In this document: piece by piece, positions 7,955 through 15,929 of the stretch
Layout: the number at the start of each line of letters is the position of its first letter
Numbering within the stretch: position 1 is the first letter of the stretch
Assembly (NCBI GenBank): GCA_902513415.1
Contig: CABXMS010000008.1
Location: 1 to 18,726, forward strand
Direction: 5' to 3'
DNA length: 18,726 nucleotides
DNA from: an uncultured Pelagibacteraceae bacterium
Lineage (GTDB): Bacteria; Pseudomonadota; Alphaproteobacteria; Pelagibacterales; Pelagibacteraceae
Made by a program: the position numbers and the translations under genes
Notes under the pieces: model-generated
The model's database searches: none
What the model was told of the DNA's origin: nothing
The model's input: the letters and a program-made list of their open reading frames with translations, nothing else

Positions 7955-10531
7955 ATGGAAAAAAACGAAATTTCTAATTTTACTATAAAACCTATTACCA
8001 TGTATGATGAAATGAGTTCATCATATTTATCTTACGCTATGAGTGTTATTATAAGTAGAGCTCTTCCTGATATTAGAGATGGATTAAAACCAGTACATAG
8101 AAGAATTATTTACGCAATGTATAAAGGTGGTTTTGATTGGACAAAACAATTTAGGAAGTCAGCCAGAATAGTAGGAGATGTTATTGGTAAATATCACCCT
8201 CATGGTGATCAGGCGGTTTATGACGCATTAGTAAGAATGGTTCAAGAATTTTCTATGAGTATGCCTTTAATAGATGGACAAGGAAATTTTGGTTCTATAG
8301 ACGGAGATCCTGCTGCTGCAATGCGTTACACTGAAGCCAGACTTTCAAAAATTTCTCAATATCTTATTGATGATATTGAAAAAAACACAATCGATTATAA
8401 AAGTAATTATGATGAAAACGAAATAGAACCCACAGTGTTGCCGGCTCAGTATCCCAATCTTCTTGTAAATGGAGCTGGTGGTATAGCTGTTGGTATGGCA
8501 ACAAGTATTCCTCCACACAATTTGGGCGAAGTCATTGAAGGTACATTGGCTTTAATAAAAAATAAAGAAATTAAATTGAATGAATTAATGAAACATATAC
8601 CAGGACCTGATTTTCCAACTGGTGGAACTATAATTGGTAAAGACATTATAAAACAAGGATATAAAATTGGAAGAGGTTCATTTAAAATTAGAGGTGAAAT
8701 TAAAGTTGAAAATTTAAAAAATGGAAGAGATAGACTTGTTATCACGTCAATACCATATCAAGTAAATAAATCTGTTTTAAATGAAAGAATAGCTGAACTC
8801 GTAAGGGATAAAAAAATTGAAGGTATAAGAGATATTAGGGATGAGTCTAATAGAGAGGGAATACGCGTAGCAATAGATCTAAGAACAAATATTGAACCCG
8901 AAACTGTAAAAAGACAATTATACAAACATACATCAATAGAAAGTTCATTTGGATTTAATAGTTTGGCAATAGTTGAAAATAAACCGAAGACTTGTAATTT
9001 AAAAGATTTTTTAGAAAACTTTCTTAAATTTAGAGAAAATGTTGTAATTAAAAAAACAAAGCACGATCTTAAAAAAGCAGAAGAAAGAGTTCATATATTA
9101 ATTGGACTTTCTGTTGCAATCGAAAATTTAGACAAGATAATAAAAATTATTAGAAACTCAAAAAATCCTGAAGAAGCAAAAAAATCACTTTTAAATTTTA
9201 AACTAAAAATTAACAAGTCTTTAAAATTGCTAAAATTAGTATCAAATCAAAAATTTAAAAATAATTATAATTTTTCTGAACAACAAGTTATTGCAATTCT
9301 AGAGTTAAGACTTCAAAAATTAACTTCTATAGGCATAAATGAAATTGAAAATGAAATAAAAAAACTTGCCGAATTAATTTCTACATATAAAAAAATTATA
9401 AATTCAAAAAAAGAATTGTTAAATGTTATTAGCGAAGAATTAAAATTTATTAAAGAAAAACATTCAGTACCTAGACGTACTGAAATAATAGATGCAGTTT
9501 TAAACTACGATATAGAAGAAACGATACAAAAAGAAAGTGTTATAATCACGGTAACTTTTCAGGGATACATAAAAAGAGGAGCCTTAAGTAATGTTAAAAA
9601 ACAAAAAAGAGGAGGAAAAGGCAAAAGTGGTATTAAAACAAGAGATGAAGACTCAGTAGTGCAAACATTATCTGTAAACACACATACACATGTACTATTT
9701 TTTTCTACTGAAGGACTTGTATATAGAATTAAAGCATGGAAAATCCCAGAAGGATCTGCTTCTTCAAAGGGAAAATCACTATTTAATATTTTACCATTAA
9801 AAAATCATCAATCGATAAGTTCAATAATGCCTTATCCAGACGCAACATCTGATACAAAAAATATGCATATTATATTTGCTACCTCAAAAGGTAAAATAAG
9901 AAAAAATAGTTTAGAAGATTTTTCATCAATCAATTCATCTGGTAAAATTGCAATGAAGCTTGACAACGATGATAAAATAGTTGGTGTAAAAATTTGTAAA
10001 GATGATCAAGATATAATTTTAAGCACAAAACTTGGCAAATGTATTAGATTTGAAGCTAAAAAATTAAGAGTATTTAAAGGTAGGTCATCTAAGGGAATTA
10101 GAGGTATTAATTTACACGAAAAAGATACCATTGTTTCTCTTTCAATAATTGATCACGATACTTCAAAAAAGAAAGTCAAATTAAACAAAGATGATAAATC
10201 TGAATTAGTTGCTAAAGAAAAATATGTTCTGTCAGTAACCGAAAATGGATATGGAAAAAGAACTTCACATTATGACTTTAGAGTTACAAATAGAGGTGGA
10301 AAGGGAATTATAGGTATTATAAATTCTTCTAGAAATGGGAATGTTTCATCTTCATTTCCTGTAAATGGAGGTGATGAAATTATAATTTCAACAAATAAGG
10401 GGAGAGTAATAAGAGTTTCAATTAAAGAAATAAGGATAGCAGGAAGAAATACTCAGGGCGTTAGAATTATTAAGTTATCAGGTGATGAAAAAGTTGTGTC
10501 AGCTATTAAAATAGAAGATAATTTAAATTAA
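7955..10531 (+). CDS. gyrA: DNA gyrase subunit A
   Basis: Breakage-reunion subunit of gyrase, the type IIA topoisomerase that introduces negative supercoils. The 858 residues are full length. The winged-helix and tower domains begin around residue 30. The active-site tyrosine is Y125 in [11 protein letters not shown], preceded by [13 protein letters not shown]. Residue 550-556 is QKRGGKG, the GyrA box (QRRGGKG in E. coli), which with the six-bladed C-terminal pinwheel distinguishes GyrA from ParC. The quinolone-resistance region reads [17 protein letters not shown]: the position of E. coli Ser83 is Gln86, while Asp87 is kept as D90. The stop TAA overlaps the coaD ATG by one base (TAATG), a typical translational coupling site. 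Confidence 0.98.
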   Translation: MEKNEISNFTIKPITMYDEMSSSYLSYAMSVIISRALPDIRDGLKPVHRRIIYAMYKGGFDWTKQFRKSARIVGDVIGKYHPHGDQAVYDALVRMVQEFSMSMPLIDGQGNFGSIDGDPAAAMRYTEARLSKISQYLIDDIEKNTIDYKSNYDENEIEPTVLPAQYPNLLVNGAGGIAVGMATSIPPHNLGEVIEGTLALIKNKEIKLNELMKHIPGPDFPTGGTIIGKDIIKQGYKIGRGSFKIRGEIKVENLKNGRDRLVITSIPYQVNKSVLNERIAELVRDKKIEGIRDIRDESNREGIRVAIDLRTNIEPETVKRQLYKHTSIESSFGFNSLAIVENKPKTCNLKDFLENFLKFRENVVIKKTKHDLKKAEERVHILIGLSVAIENLDKIIKIIRNSKNPEEAKKSLLNFKLKINKSLKLLKLVSNQKFKNNYNFSEQQVIAILELRLQKLTSIGINEIENEIKKLAELISTYKKIINSKKELLNVISEELKFIKEKHSVPRRTEIIDAVLNYDIEETIQKESVIITVTFQGYIKRGALSNVKKQKRGGKGKSGIKTRDEDSVVQTLSVNTHTHVLFFSTEGLVYRIKAWKIPEGSASSKGKSLFNILPLKNHQSISSIMPYPDATSDTKNMHIIFATSKGKIRKNSLEDFSSINSSGKIAMKLDNDDKIVGVKICKDDQDIILSTKLGKCIRFEAKKLRVFKGRSSKGIRGINLHEKDTIVSLSIIDHDTSKKKVKLNKDDKSELVAKEKYVLSVTENGYGKRTSHYDFRVTNRGGKGIIGIINSSRNGNVSSSFPVNGGDEIIISTNKGRVIRVSIKEIRIAGRNTQGVRIIKLSGDEKVVSAIKIEDNLN

Positions 10532-11028
10532 TGAAAAAAGTCGGTATTTATCCAGGAACATTTGATCCTATTACATACGGACATATTGATGTAATAAAAA
10601 AATCATTAAAATTATTTGATAATATTATTGTAGCAATTTCTGATGGAAATCAAAAAGATCAATTATTTGATATAGACGAAAGGACCAAGATATTAAATGA
10701 TTCTTTGTTTAAAGATCTTAAACTTAAAAAAAATAAAATTAAAGTTATAACATTTGATTGCTTAACAACTGATCTATGTAAAAAATATAAATCTAATACT
10801 ATTTTAAGAGGTTTAAGAGCTGCATCAGATTTTGAATATGAATTTCAACTTGCTGGCATGAATAGAGCTTTAGATAAAAATATTGAAACTATATTTTTAA
10901 TGTCAGATGTTAAAAATCAAATAATTTCATCAAAATTAATTAAAGAAATAATTGAGTTGAAAGGAAATATAAACAAATTTACAACCAAAAGTGCAATTAT
11001 TGCTTTAAAAAAAAAATATGATAGTTAA
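10531..11028 (+). CDS. coaD: Phosphopantetheine adenylyltransferase
   Basis: Penultimate enzyme of coenzyme A synthesis: transfers AMP from ATP to 4'-phosphopantetheine to make dephospho-CoA. The 165 residues match the family's ~160. The N-terminus [20 protein letters not shown] carries the nucleotidyltransferase (T/H)xGH motif as TYGH. RGLRAASDFEYEFQLAGMNR is the substrate-binding signature. ISSKLIKEI takes the place of the family's SSTxxR-like second motif (ISSSLVKE in E. coli). The ATG overlaps the gyrA stop by one base. The last codons run through a ten-A tract (11007-11016), and the reading frame overlaps the next gene by 11 bp. Confidence 0.96.
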   Translation: MKKVGIYPGTFDPITYGHIDVIKKSLKLFDNIIVAISDGNQKDQLFDIDERTKILNDSLFKDLKLKKNKIKVITFDCLTTDLCKKYKSNTILRGLRAASDFEYEFQLAGMNRALDKNIETIFLMSDVKNQIISSKLIKEIIELKGNINKFTTKSAIIALKKKYDS

Positions 11029-11575
11029 TTTTTTTAGGTTTTTTTTTATTTTTTTATTAATTATAAACAATGTCAATGCAAAGGAGAATATTATGATACT
11101 TACACTTAAAGATGGTTTGGTTAAAATTAAACTTTTTCCTGATATAGCACCAAATCATGTTCAGCGTATAAAAGCATTAGCTGATGATGGAAAATACGAT
11201 AATGTAGTTTTTCACAGAGTAATAGATGGCTTTATGGCTCAAACAGGAGATGTTCAATTTGGCAATTCATCCTCTAATAATTTTGATATAAGGAAAGCTG
11301 GTACAGGTGGTTCAGATTTACCAGATTTAAAGCAAGAATTTAATGATTTACCACATGAAAGAGGAACTGTTTCTATGGCAAGAACATCTGCTCCTGATAG
11401 TGCAAATAGTCAATTTTTTATATGTTTTGCTGATGCAGGTTATCTTGATCGTCAATACACAGTATTTGGTAAAGTTATTGAAGGCATGGAATTTGTAGAT
11501 AAAATAAAAAGAGGCGATGGTCAAAGCGGTTCTGTTGAAAACCCTGATAAAATTATAAGTTTTAAATCTCAATAG
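11018..11575 (+). CDS. Cyclophilin-type peptidyl-prolyl isomerase with signal peptide and a likely second internal start
   Basis: Catalyses cis-trans isomerisation of prolyl bonds during protein folding. From the ATG at 11018 it has 185 residues. Residues 1-21 form a signal peptide (very hydrophobic core, cleavage after VNA, then KEN), predicting a periplasmic PpiA-like protein. The cyclophilin core follows, with FHRVIDGFMAQTGD, TVSMARTSAPDSANSQFFI and YLDRQYTVFGKVIEGMEFV; the cyclosporin-contact Trp of human cyclophilin A is Tyr here. The second in-frame ATG (11093, residue 26) has a perfect AAGGAG 6 nt upstream and would give a leaderless cytosolic form starting exactly at the domain. The annotated start overlaps coaD by 11 bp and has no Shine-Dalgarno, so it probably depends on coupling. 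tgt follows after 12 nt. Confidence 0.93.
   Translation: MIVNFFRFFFIFLLIINNVNAKENIMILTLKDGLVKIKLFPDIAPNHVQRIKALADDGKYDNVVFHRVIDGFMAQTGDVQFGNSSSNNFDIRKAGTGGSDLPDLKQEFNDLPHERGTVSMARTSAPDSANSQFFICFADAGYLDRQYTVFGKVIEGMEFVDKIKRGDGQSGSVENPDKIISFKSQ
11081..11086 (+). promoter_or_regulatory. Internal Shine-Dalgarno (AAGGAG) for the ATG at 11093 in the cyclophilin gene
   Basis: AAGGAG lies 6 nt before an in-frame ATG (11093-11095), at textbook spacing, just after the signal-peptide cleavage site. It is read as AAG GAG (Lys-Glu), both less-used codons here, where AAA and GAA dominate. This suggests selection on the nucleotides and not the amino acids. Most other starts in the window lack such a site. 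Confidence 0.6.
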
Positions 11576-11587
11576 ATTTAAAATTAA

Positions 11588-12700
11588 ATGAAATTAAAAA
11601 AATTTTCGTTCAAAATTATTGAAGAAAACAAAAATGCTAGATTAGGAATAATAAATACTCACAGGGGAAGTATCGAGACACCTGCATTTATGCCCGTAGG
11701 AACACAAGCTACTATTAAAGGAACATTTATTAACGACATAGTTAAAACAAAGAGTAAAATTATATTAGCAAACACATATCATTTGATGTTAAGACCAGGT
11801 TTAAAAAGAATTAGCTCAATTGGAGGCTTGCATCAATATATGAATTGTAAGTTGCCTATACTAACTGATTCTGGAGGTTATCAAGTTATGTCTTTATCAA
11901 AATTAAATAAAGTAGATAAAGAAAAAGGTGTAATTTTTAACTCACATGTTGATGGAAAAAAAATCTTATTAAGTCCTGAAAAAAGTATAAAAGTACAAAA
12001 AGGATTAAATTCTGACATTGTTATGGTTATGGATGAATGCCCCAAAAAAACATCTGATTATAATAAAATAAAAAATTCGATGGAATTATCAACATATTGG
12101 GCTTCTAGATCAAAAAAGGAATTTGGAAAAAATCCTCACAAAGGATTATTTGGTATAGTACAAGGAGGTCTTTTTAAAGATTTAAGACTAAAATCTTTAA
12201 ATGATTTAATTAAAATTGATTTTGATGGTTATGCATTAGGAGGTCTAGCAGTTGGTGATACTCAAAATGAAATGTTCAATATAATAGATGATATAAAAAA
12301 TTATTTACCCAAAAATAAACCAAGATATTTAATGGGAGTAGGTACCCCACCTGATATATTGGGAGCTGTTAAGAGAGGTATTGATATGTTTGATTGTGTT
12401 TTACCAACAAGATCTGGAAGAACAGGGTTAGCTTTTACCTGGAAAGGTAGAGTTAATATAAGAAACTCAAAATATAAAAATGATAATAAACCACTTGATA
12501 AAAATGTAACTAAATTTGAATTAAATAAATATTCAAAAAATTATCTTAATCATTTGTTTAATACAAACGAGATGTTGGGATCTATGTTATTAACTTTACA
12601 TAACATAAATTTTTATCAAGAATTGATGTATGAAATTAGAAAAAATATTAAAAATGGCTCTTTTGATATCTTTCACGATAAATTCATTAATAAATTGTAA
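11588..12700 (+). CDS. tgt: tRNA-guanine(34) transglycosylase lacking the zinc-binding cysteines
   Basis: Exchanges guanine-34 for the queuine precursor preQ1 in tRNAs with GUN anticodons (Asp, Asn, His, Tyr). The 370 residues are normal length. Catalytic and pocket motifs are present: TPAFMPVGTQATIKG, LTDSGGYQVMSL with D94, GLFGIVQGGL, GGLAVGD, and MFDCVLPTRSGRTG with the nucleophile D269. The C-terminal region should carry CxCxxC...H for structural zinc. Here LDKNVTKFELNKYSKNYLNH aligns without gaps to that segment but has V307, K309 and L312 in place of the three cysteines, while H338 in LLTLHN is kept. Last gene of the ssb-gyrA-coaD-cyclophilin cluster. The common partner queA, often adjacent in other proteobacteria, is not in the window. 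Confidence 0.95.
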   Translation: MKLKKFSFKIIEENKNARLGIINTHRGSIETPAFMPVGTQATIKGTFINDIVKTKSKIILANTYHLMLRPGLKRISSIGGLHQYMNCKLPILTDSGGYQVMSLSKLNKVDKEKGVIFNSHVDGKKILLSPEKSIKVQKGLNSDIVMVMDECPKKTSDYNKIKNSMELSTYWASRSKKEFGKNPHKGLFGIVQGGLFKDLRLKSLNDLIKIDFDGYALGGLAVGDTQNEMFNIIDDIKNYLPKNKPRYLMGVGTPPDILGAVKRGIDMFDCVLPTRSGRTGLAFTWKGRVNIRNSKYKNDNKPLDKNVTKFELNKYSKNYLNHLFNTNEMLGSMLLTLHNINFYQELMYEIRKNIKNGSFDIFHDKFINKL

Positions 12701-12710
12701 TTATTTCACA

Positions 12711-12738
12711 TTGATTAAACAAAAAAAACCATTATAAG
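12711..12738 (+). promoter_or_regulatory. Likely promoter of tRNA-Lys
   Basis: TTGATT (12711-12716), a 16-nt spacer, then TATAAG (12733-12738), ending 10 nt before the tRNA 5' end. The geometry closely parallels the candidate promoter of tRNA-Ser at the other end of the window. It suggests the tRNA is expressed independently of tgt, whose stop is 48 nt upstream. Confidence 0.55.
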
Positions 12739-12748
12739 AATTTTCAAT

Positions 12749-12824
<76 letters not shown>

Positions 12825-12837
12825 TAAATGTGTAATA

Positions 12838-14436
12838 TTATTTTTTTAAATCATTACACTCTTGTATTAAGTAAGCATCTAATGTTTCAGTAATTTCTAA
12901 CTTTTTATAACAATTTACATTTATAGATTTTTCAAAGATCTTTTCCGTTTCAAATAAAGGTTTAATCAAATAAACAATCTTTATCTTGTTTTTTTTTATC
13001 TTATTAACAAGTAATTTTTTATAATTTTTATAAAATTTGGAATCTTTGTCATGGTTTGCAACATGATTAATGAACCATACTTCAGTTGGAGAATAATCAT
13101 ATATAGATAAAATTACCGATATAAATTGGTAATCAGTAAATATACTTTTTTTTCTTTCATCATTTTTGATTATTGCAATTGTTTCTTGGATTTCACTTAT
13201 TTCTTTTTGTGAATCTTGTGGATATTTACATGATACCCATTTTAAACCTTTTAATTTATTATCAATTATTTTTGCATCTATTGTTTGATTAAAATTAGCT
13301 CTACTTAAATCCATAAAATCTCTTTTATTGATATATTTAAATCCATAATCAGCAGTATATGCAATAGTTAATAAAATAAAAAATTCAACATATAAAAATT
13401 TTTTATTATTTTCATAATATTTATCACAATACATATGAGCGAAACCAGTTATGATTGGTATGATAAAAAATACAAACATTCCATTCAAAGTCATGAGTTG
13501 ATGGACGATAAACACGTAAGATGAAAACGTTAAAGTTAAAATAATTATAAAATCATTGCTCTTTAAAAATTTTCTATCATTTTTTATATTTTGTATTGCT
13601 ATAAATATTAATATTAGCACAGGTATATGAATAAATTTAAAATTTAAAATAATTCTTTTAAATTCAAACGGAAATAAAAAGTTTTCAAATCTTCCACTGC
13701 CTATAGTCAAAGGGAAAGATATGTATTGTTCATAAAATGATTTAAATGGGATATTATAGTAAAAAATTACAATAAAAAATAATGAAATTATGAATAATGA
13801 TCCAAACGATCCTAATAAAATTTTTTTAATATTAAAATTAATTAAAAAATAAATAACTGAAAAAAAACAAATTATTAAACTAATATTTATAGTTGGTGTT
13901 TGTTTTGATAAAAAAGATATTCCTAAAATTATAGGTAAGAAGAACCAAGTAATATAAGAATTATTTTTAATAGATAGTATAAAAAATAAAACAGATATTA
14001 TTGATAATATCGAAGCATGATGATCAACAAAAGGAGTGCCAGCAGATGGATATGAAATAATTGCAACTATTATTGCGTATAAGAAGCAATAATTAATATT
14101 TAGACTAAATTTTTTAAGTACATAATAAGTAGTTATAGTTATAAAAAAATTAAATACAGATGCGTGAAAAACATAGATGAACCAGGATACACCAAATAAT
14201 TTAAAAAAAATTGCTTGAACAAATGTTATGAAAGGACCTGTTATTGTCCAATAATCCTTGAAGGGATAATATCCATTTAAAGTATCGTATCCAGAATTAA
14301 AAAACCAAAAACTATCGATTGGACATACCCCTAAATTACCATAGTATTGATTAATCGAGATAGAAAAAAAGAATAATATAATTAAATAAAAGATTTCTTT
14401 TTTATTGTTACAAAATATTAATTTAAATTTTTCCAC
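12838..14436 (-). CDS. Polytopic membrane protein, GT-C / glycosyltransferase-39-like
   Basis: Large inner-membrane protein (532 residues) with about ten or eleven hydrophobic helices to about residue 375 and a soluble C-terminal domain of about 140 residues. The first external loop has an aspartate after TM1 (D41 in CPIDSFWFF), then GYYPFKDYWTITGPF and an amphipathic helix ending KLFG. The order Asp, PxxD, GP, LFG recalls ArnT/PMT-type (family 39) transferases that move sugars from polyprenyl phosphates on the periplasmic side. DHHA (138-141) in the next loop is another candidate active-site element. Substrate is unknown. The start is GTG at 14436, 7 bp after the stop of the M48 protease gene, so the two form a transcription unit. 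It looks accessory compared with its neighbours and ends 13 bp from tRNA-Lys. Family placement is by motif pattern only. Confidence 0.7.
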   Translation of the reverse strand: MEKFKLIFCNNKKEIFYLIILFFFSISINQYYGNLGVCPIDSFWFFNSGYDTLNGYYPFKDYWTITGPFITFVQAIFFKLFGVSWFIYVFHASVFNFFITITTYYVLKKFSLNINYCFLYAIIVAIISYPSAGTPFVDHHASILSIISVLFFILSIKNNSYITWFFLPIILGISFLSKQTPTINISLIICFFSVIYFLINFNIKKILLGSFGSLFIISLFFIVIFYYNIPFKSFYEQYISFPLTIGSGRFENFLFPFEFKRIILNFKFIHIPVLILIFIAIQNIKNDRKFLKSNDFIIILTLTFSSYVFIVHQLMTLNGMFVFFIIPIITGFAHMYCDKYYENNKKFLYVEFFILLTIAYTADYGFKYINKRDFMDLSRANFNQTIDAKIIDNKLKGLKWVSCKYPQDSQKEISEIQETIAIIKNDERKKSIFTDYQFISVILSIYDYSPTEVWFINHVANHDKDSKFYKNYKKLLVNKIKKNKIKIVYLIKPLFETEKIFEKSINVNCYKKLEITETLDAYLIQECNDLKK

Positions 14437-14443
14437 AGAATAA

Positions 14444-15271
14444 TTAAGACAAGGAAATAGGTGGATAATTAATTATAATTTCATTTATCCAATTATTAAT
14501 TTGTTTAATTCTTTTATCTGATGATGGATGTGTGCTCATAAACTCAGGTGGTTCTTTTCCTTTGTTAGATTCTTTCATTCTTTCCCATATTTTTACCGTT
14601 TCTCTAATATCGTAACCTGATAAAGAAGAAAAAATTAAACCTAAATAATCAGCTTCAGACTCTTGTTTTCTATTAAAAGGATTTAATATTCCCATTCTAC
14701 CTAATAAACCAACAGTATTCATTCCGGTTGTTCTATTTACTTGTGAAAGTTTTCCACCCGATAAAATATCTGTAACTTGAGTTACCACATTTAGGGCAAC
14801 ATGTTGGCTTGCTCTTTCAACAGAATGTTTGGCAACAGCGTGAGCAATCTCATGTCCCATTACCGCAGCTAATCCATGTTTGTTTTTTGTAACTTCTAAA
14901 ATTCCAGTATAAATTGCAATTTTACCACCTGGCATACACCATGCATTTTTAACCTTATTTTTTTCAATTAAAATATATTCCCAATTAAAATTAGATGTTG
15001 GATCGGGAATGTTGGTTCTAGAAAAATATTCACTAATTGAATTTTCCATTTTTTTTCCTATTTTTTTAATTTCATTTAGCGTTTTTAAATCCGTACTCAT
15101 TTTTTCTTTTTTTTTGATTTGTTTGTATATCTCTTCAGCCTGAGCATTTAGTTTTGCCTCAGGAATTAATCTAAGTTGTTTTCTATCGGTAATTGGTGCC
15201 GTAGTACAAGAATGAGCTCCCATTGCAAAGCAACTACAACCAAATAAATGTAAAAATTTTCTTCGATTCAT
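14444..15271 (-). CDS. M48-family zinc metalloprotease, exported, probably a lipoprotein
   Basis: Envelope metallopeptidase of the LoiP/BepA group, likely to degrade misfolded or misassembled envelope proteins. The 275 residues show the zinc motif HEIAH (140-144), with E141 catalytic and H140/H144 as ligands, and the third ligand E206 in ESEADYLG. THPSSDKRI near the C-terminus is also typical of the family. The N-terminus MNRRKFLHLFGC has a twin-arginine-like RRKFL. A Cys at 22 (AHSC, a weak lipobox) is followed by TTAPITDRKQLRLIPE, the usual start of mature M48 lipoproteins. There is no TPR domain, so it is closer to LoiP than BepA. It diverges from the DUF502 gene across 37 bp and is followed by the GT-C-like gene after 7 bp. 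Confidence 0.9.
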   Translation of the reverse strand: MNRRKFLHLFGCSCFAMGAHSCTTAPITDRKQLRLIPEAKLNAQAEEIYKQIKKKEKMSTDLKTLNEIKKIGKKMENSISEYFSRTNIPDPTSNFNWEYILIEKNKVKNAWCMPGGKIAIYTGILEVTKNKHGLAAVMGHEIAHAVAKHSVERASQHVALNVVTQVTDILSGGKLSQVNRTTGMNTVGLLGRMGILNPFNRKQESEADYLGLIFSSLSGYDIRETVKIWERMKESNKGKEPPEFMSTHPSSDKRIKQINNWINEIIINYPPISLS

Positions 15272-15308
15272 TAATTAATCTAATATAATATAAATCAGTT
15301 GATTCAAT
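15272..15308. promoter_or_regulatory. Divergent promoter region between the M48 protease and DUF502 genes
   Basis: This 37-bp gap must serve both directions. TATAAT (15284-15289) on the + strand sits about 20 nt before the DUF502 ATG and is a reasonable -10; its -35 would fall inside the protease gene and no good match is seen. For the leftward gene only weak TATATT-like -10 options are visible. Confidence 0.3.
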
Positions 15309-15929
15309 ATGGCTATATTTAAAAAAAAAAGATTATCATTTATTTCGAGACTAAGAAACTATTTCCTTACTGGAGTTGTTGTTCTTGTTCCAATTGGTAT
15401 AACTCTATATTTAACAAAGTTTTTAATTTCAGTTTCTTCAAAATTAATACCCAAAGAAATTAACCCTAATAATTATTTACCTTTTTCTATACCGGGCATT
15501 GAAATAATACTATCAATATTGATTATAACTATAATAGGTGGTTTGTCACTTTCATTTATTGGTAAAAAAATTTTAAATATAGTTAATGACCTTTTTAAAC
15601 GTATTCCTATTCTAAGAACAATTTATTCTGCAATAGGTCAAATGGCACAAACTATCGTTCCTAAAAAAAATAATAAAAAAAGTGTTGTATTAGTAGAGTA
15701 TCCAAGAAAAGGTAGTTGGGCAGTTGGTTTTGCAACTAAAGATAATAAGGGAGAAATTTCAAAAAAAACAAATAAAAAATTAGTTAATGTTTTTGTTCCA
15801 ACAACACCCAATCCTACTAGTGGATTTTTATTAATGTTTCCCAAAGAAGAAATAGTTTATCTTGATATGTCTTTTGAAGAAGCTTCTAAATTTATCGTAT
15901 CTGCAGGAACTTCAAATCCTAAATCTTAA
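15309..15929 (+). CDS. DUF502 family membrane protein
   Basis: Conserved inner-membrane protein of unknown biochemical function, 206 residues, normal for DUF502. A basic N-terminus (KKKRLSFISRLRNYF) leads into TM1 (FLTGVVVLVPIGITLYL, about 19-40). TM2 is at about 62-84. RIPILRTIYSAIGQMAQTI follows, then a soluble domain with VPTTPNPTSGFLLMFP and IVYLDMSFEEASKFIVSAG, all hallmark segments of the family. Alphaproteobacteria often carry this gene beside recG and sdhE, as here, but that linkage does not reveal a role. The TAA stop shares a TTAA with the recG stop. Confidence 0.93.
   Translation: MAIFKKKRLSFISRLRNYFLTGVVVLVPIGITLYLTKFLISVSSKLIPKEINPNNYLPFSIPGIEIILSILIITIIGGLSLSFIGKKILNIVNDLFKRIPILRTIYSAIGQMAQTIVPKKNNKKSVVLVEYPRKGSWAVGFATKDNKGEISKKTNKKLVNVFVPTTPNPTSGFLLMFPKEEIVYLDMSFEEASKFIVSAGTSNPKS

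Noticed and set aside
11029..11060. Long T tracts after the coaD stop as an intrinsic terminator
   Set aside because: There is no GC-rich hairpin before them, and they encode the Phe/Leu-rich core of the cyclophilin signal peptide.
11348..11572. 74-codon frame opposite the cyclophilin gene
   Set aside because: Antisense of a conserved domain, with no start signal and no recognisable product.
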